From contig JAQFVV010012400.1 of NCBI GenBank assembly GCA_028023455.1, positions 14,021,748-14,085,747 on the forward strand: a stretch of 64,000 nucleotides of DNA, in the 5' to 3' direction. Origin of the DNA: Epiperipatus broadwayi. Lineage: Eukaryota > Onychophora > Udeonychophora > Euonychophora > Peripatidae. The translations under genes and the position numbers were made by a program. The notes beneath the pieces were generated by a model, which ran no database searches, was not told the origin of the DNA, and saw only the letters and a list, made by a program, of their open reading frames with translations. Shown one piece after another: positions 61,029 to 64,000 of the stretch (position 1 is its first letter; each line of letters opens with the position of its first letter).

Positions 61029-63096
61029 TGTAACGATATATAAATATGTAGTTACATTAATTTAAAATAAAAACTTAAAAGTTCGCAAATAAAAGTAAAA
61101 AACTAACCGCTAAAATTAAAATGTTTGTTAAACGTATATACATTCGCACAGATGCCAAACTTTAAAAATATTTTTTTAAAAAAAAAACAAATAAATAAGT
61201 ATTTGAACGTACTTTTTTATAAAAAAAAAAGTATAAGATTTAAAAATAAAAACAGGTATTAATTAATTCTTGTAATCTGTAAATGGAAATGATTGTTTAT
61301 AAATTGTTTGAAAAGCAAGCTAGCCGTGGGCTCTTGTATAATTAAAATGATCTGATGAAAGATAGATAAGAAAAAAAGAGAAATTAGCTTGACCAATGGA
61401 AGCACTAAGCCTTGGCTCGGACCCTAACGAAAGTGATGGATTAGTGACGTTTTGTTGATTGAATCTGTGTGGATAATATAAAAAGGGAAATACAGTTTTT
61501 TCGGGCAGTTCCAGCGTTGTGTGTTTGAGAGGTGGTAGGACGCACATACCACACTCTCTATTTAAAAAGGAAAAATGAAAAGACTGTGATACCTTGAACC
61601 AGCTATTGCCATCTCCAGAACATTATCTTCCAATGGAGGCATCACGGGAATTAAAAGCAGAAACCTGGACTCTTCTACCGTGAGCTATGAACTTTACAAA
61701 TTAACAACAACCAAAAAAAAGTAATTAAGAACTTTCGTCATTGATTTTTTTTTTTTAAAGATTCAGCTAATTTAAATTTTAAAATGAACTCTTATTTGAT
61801 TTTCAAATTAATAATTGATTGTTTAAATTTATATAGTTAAGTTTTGCTAAAATCATTTCCATTTTATTATTTTTATTTGTAGTAATATTTATTGTAGAAA
61901 TTATTAAATGCATTACATTTAAGTTGGGTATAGACGTTGCATAGATTCATTAGCGGTTGATTATGTTGTGGTTTTCACATTCGATTAGAATATATGGGTC
62001 AACGATATCACTGCAAGCATCTTACGATGAATGCTAATGGGATTTGTATATTCCCTATGCAAGTGACGTTTATCGATGACTTTGTATTTTGATCGGTTGT
62101 GTTTAATTTGGAATGTTTTTGACCGTGGAATCTGTGCAGCTGATCTGTACTCAACATTTTAAAACAAATTTTATAAAATGCATTTGTGCGAACGTATCTA
62201 AATGTTAAATTTAAGTCGGGCGTGAATGGCTATATAGTTTTGTAAAGTTATATTAAGGGAGGGTAATCTTAGGTTATTCGTTTCGTGGTTGAATTGGCTC
62301 AATGGATTGGATATATTTGTGTAATTAGTAGATGTAGTATGAGGTCCGCTTCGGGCAGGATTGCATATATACGCCACACACCTTCTGTTTGCCTATGGAT
62401 GGGTTTGTAAGTCGGCAGAAGACCGCAGTCCATTCCTATGGAGTTTTTTGTTTATTGTTCTACTTGCCAACAGATGTCACATTCCTGTTGGTGGAGAGTC
62501 AATGTCTTCTCTATTTCTACTTATTGTTCAGATGTACATTCCTGACAGTATAGTATTTTGTGTTGTCGTATCATGCTACATTGAATACATGAATGTATCA
62601 GATGGATTGGCGCCAGTTGATTGCGAAATTTGTTGCCTAAGGTTAAATCAGGGAAGAATATTTTCTTTTCAAATGCAGATCTATGTAGTCTATTCATACT
62701 TGACTATCTAAATAAAATATTAAACTCATTGAAACTTAGTTAAATGTAAAATTAAAAGTTAATATAAAAATCTAAAATGTTAAACTTATTCCTCAAAATT
62801 TAAATGTTATTTTATATGTGCGTAAATAAATATTTTTATGTGTTAATTTCTGGCAGTGGCTTTTATTTATTGATATTTAAGATATAAATTAAGATATAGA
62901 TTTTTATCTCTGCGTCTCCGCTGAGCTAGTGACTTGGGCTAACGATCGGAATATTTAAATAAAGTGGAATCTTAACAGCGCGTATCTGCCTACTTTATAA
63001 ATTTTTCTAGGCTCAAATGCCTAGATGGCGCCCTGGTAGTTGCAGATATTGTTTTTGCGGTTAGATTCGATCTTCACTTTCATTTCGATCGTTATA
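61029..63096 (-). mobile_element. LTR, TGTAACG-type, minus orientation (3' LTR of a pair)
   Basis: Bounded by TGTAACG (61029) and CGTTATA (63090-63096), 2.07 kb. It is homologous in inverse orientation to the solo LTR at 6722-8873. Its left 190 bp are almost identical to 63808-64000. On the minus strand GGCGCC lies about 64 bases from the 5' end and the LTR ends with TGTAACG...GTTACA (61056-61029). With the partial copy at the right edge it forms an LTR pair enclosing only about 0.7 kb. The 116-codon open stretch at 62361-62711 on the plus strand lies inside and is not considered a gene. Confidence 0.78.
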
Positions 63097-63807
63097 ATTG
63101 GCATCCCAAGTGTGGCCTTACCTCAGAGATTGACCCTGAGAAGGGGAATTGATGATGATGAAATTTTCTATCTTTAATAAATCACGAGTGCCCTGAGAAT
63201 TTTAAAAGTGAATCATGCAAATAACATTTGTTGTTTTTTCTGAAATAAGTACATTTTTGTACTAACGTAAAGTTATAGCCAGATGTTTAATAAACCACTA
63301 GTACTTTTGAAAATAAATCATGCCCGTAATATTTTTTCTGAAATTAGTATAAATATATTTGTTGTATTGACGTGGAGTTGCAGTTTGAAGTTTTGTTTAA
63401 AAAGTGCTGCCAGTAAGAAAAATTGCGCATATGTAGAGATAAATTCGAGGAATAAAAACTAATAAATAAAACGTAATAATAAATCTAAATCATATTTTTT
63501 TTTTTTAAAAAAAAAAGTCTTGTTAAATTAAAATCTAATCGTTCAACTTGCCTAAGTAATAGTTAAAGGTAGGAGAAATGAAACTTGGAAGGGAGGGGGC
63601 AGAAATTTAGCTGGTAATAGGGAATCAACAGTCAACTTTTTTTGTAATCATTATATTTGTGTGTAATTACTGTTTTGTCTTGTAAAAAAAAAAGTTTTGT
63701 CCTTTTGAAATTTTCATATATAATCAATTTGTGTAACGTAATTACTAACACTAAGTAAATTCTTTTTTTTTTTTAATGTTTTTGTTTTTTGAGGAAGTTT
63801 ACTGATA
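63097..63807 (-). mobile_element. Short internal region between two LTRs
   Basis: A 711-bp segment without gag or pol. Next to the upstream LTR (63807 downward on the minus strand) the sequence is TATCAGTAAACTTCC, not a clear tRNA primer site. Next to the downstream LTR the minus strand reads CCACACTTGGGATGCCAAT, where a polypurine tract would be expected. A non-autonomous, deletion-derived LTR element would fit. Two unrelated nearby LTRs cannot be excluded, because the far end lies outside the window. Confidence 0.45.
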
Positions 63808-64000
63808 TGTAACGATATATAAATATGTCGTTACATTAATTTAAAATAAAAACTTAAAAGTTCGCAAATAAAAGTAAAAAACTAAACGCTAAAATTAAAA
63901 TGTTTGTTAAACGTATATACATTCGCACAGATGCCAAACTTTAAAAAAAATTTTTAAAAAAAAAAAAACAAATAAATAAGTATTTGAACGTACTTTTTTA
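63808..64000 (-). mobile_element. Partial LTR at window edge
   Basis: The first 193 bases match 61029-61221 with only two substitutions plus length changes in A/T runs. This is the 3' end of an LTR in minus orientation; the remainder lies beyond the window. It begins with the terminal palindrome TGTAACGATATATAAATATG and then TCGTTACA. Confidence 0.85.

Noticed and set aside
62361-62711. 116-codon plus-strand ORF
   Set aside because: It lies within the LTR at 61029-63096, is antisense to its orientation, and has no equivalent open frame in the homologous LTR.

Overview
The window looks like AT-rich genomic DNA from an invertebrate animal. By eye about three quarters is A or T. It has many mononucleotide runs, canonical GT/AG splice-like signals, animal-type retroelements, and no bacterial operon structure. 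The species cannot be named from this sequence. CpG is rare except in one block near the middle, which would fit a germline-methylated genome.

There is no complete host gene. The best host-gene evidence is a CpG-rich block at about 36.76-40.11 kb. It contains a CRE palindrome, an E-box and, on the minus strand, an ATG in a good context running straight into a GTAAGT splice donor (37920-37914). Three plus-strand exon candidates (33224-33300, 56564-56677 and a GC-rich open stretch around 57.78-58.02 kb) are plausible but unrecognised. The second and third share a compatible reading phase.

Most of the window is transposable elements and their remains. From left to right: a hAT-type MITE with a perfect 8-bp target duplication (675-1011); a decayed coiled-coil ORF (5461-6303); a 2.15-kb solo LTR (6722-8873); a duplicated segment (2668-4445 versus 8927-9922 plus 14856-15566) split by a 4.9-kb insert that holds a 5'-truncated RTE-type LINE (12174-13859) and a fold-back repeat; a tandem duplication interrupted by a second solo LTR (17445-19495); a nearly perfect 238-bp inverted repeat (24277-24844); a second diverged segmental duplication (27720-31440 versus 48230-49960) whose first copy holds a fold-back element and a decayed LINE endonuclease region; a nested composite at 41632-47166; further RTE fragments; and an LTR pair at the right edge (61029-63096 and 63808 to the window end).

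The most interesting locus is 41632-47166. A fold-back element with about 0.74-kb arms and a 14-bp target duplication has been invaded by a nearly full-length 3.13-kb RTE LINE with its own, different 14-bp target duplication. The LINE was in turn hit by a 240-bp element. The fold-back arms and the 240-bp element end with the same module: a small hairpin between CTGAAGAA and GAAAC, followed by AATAAAG. A second recurring oddity is that all four LTRs of the TGTAACG type finish in a palindrome that repeats their own terminal sequence.
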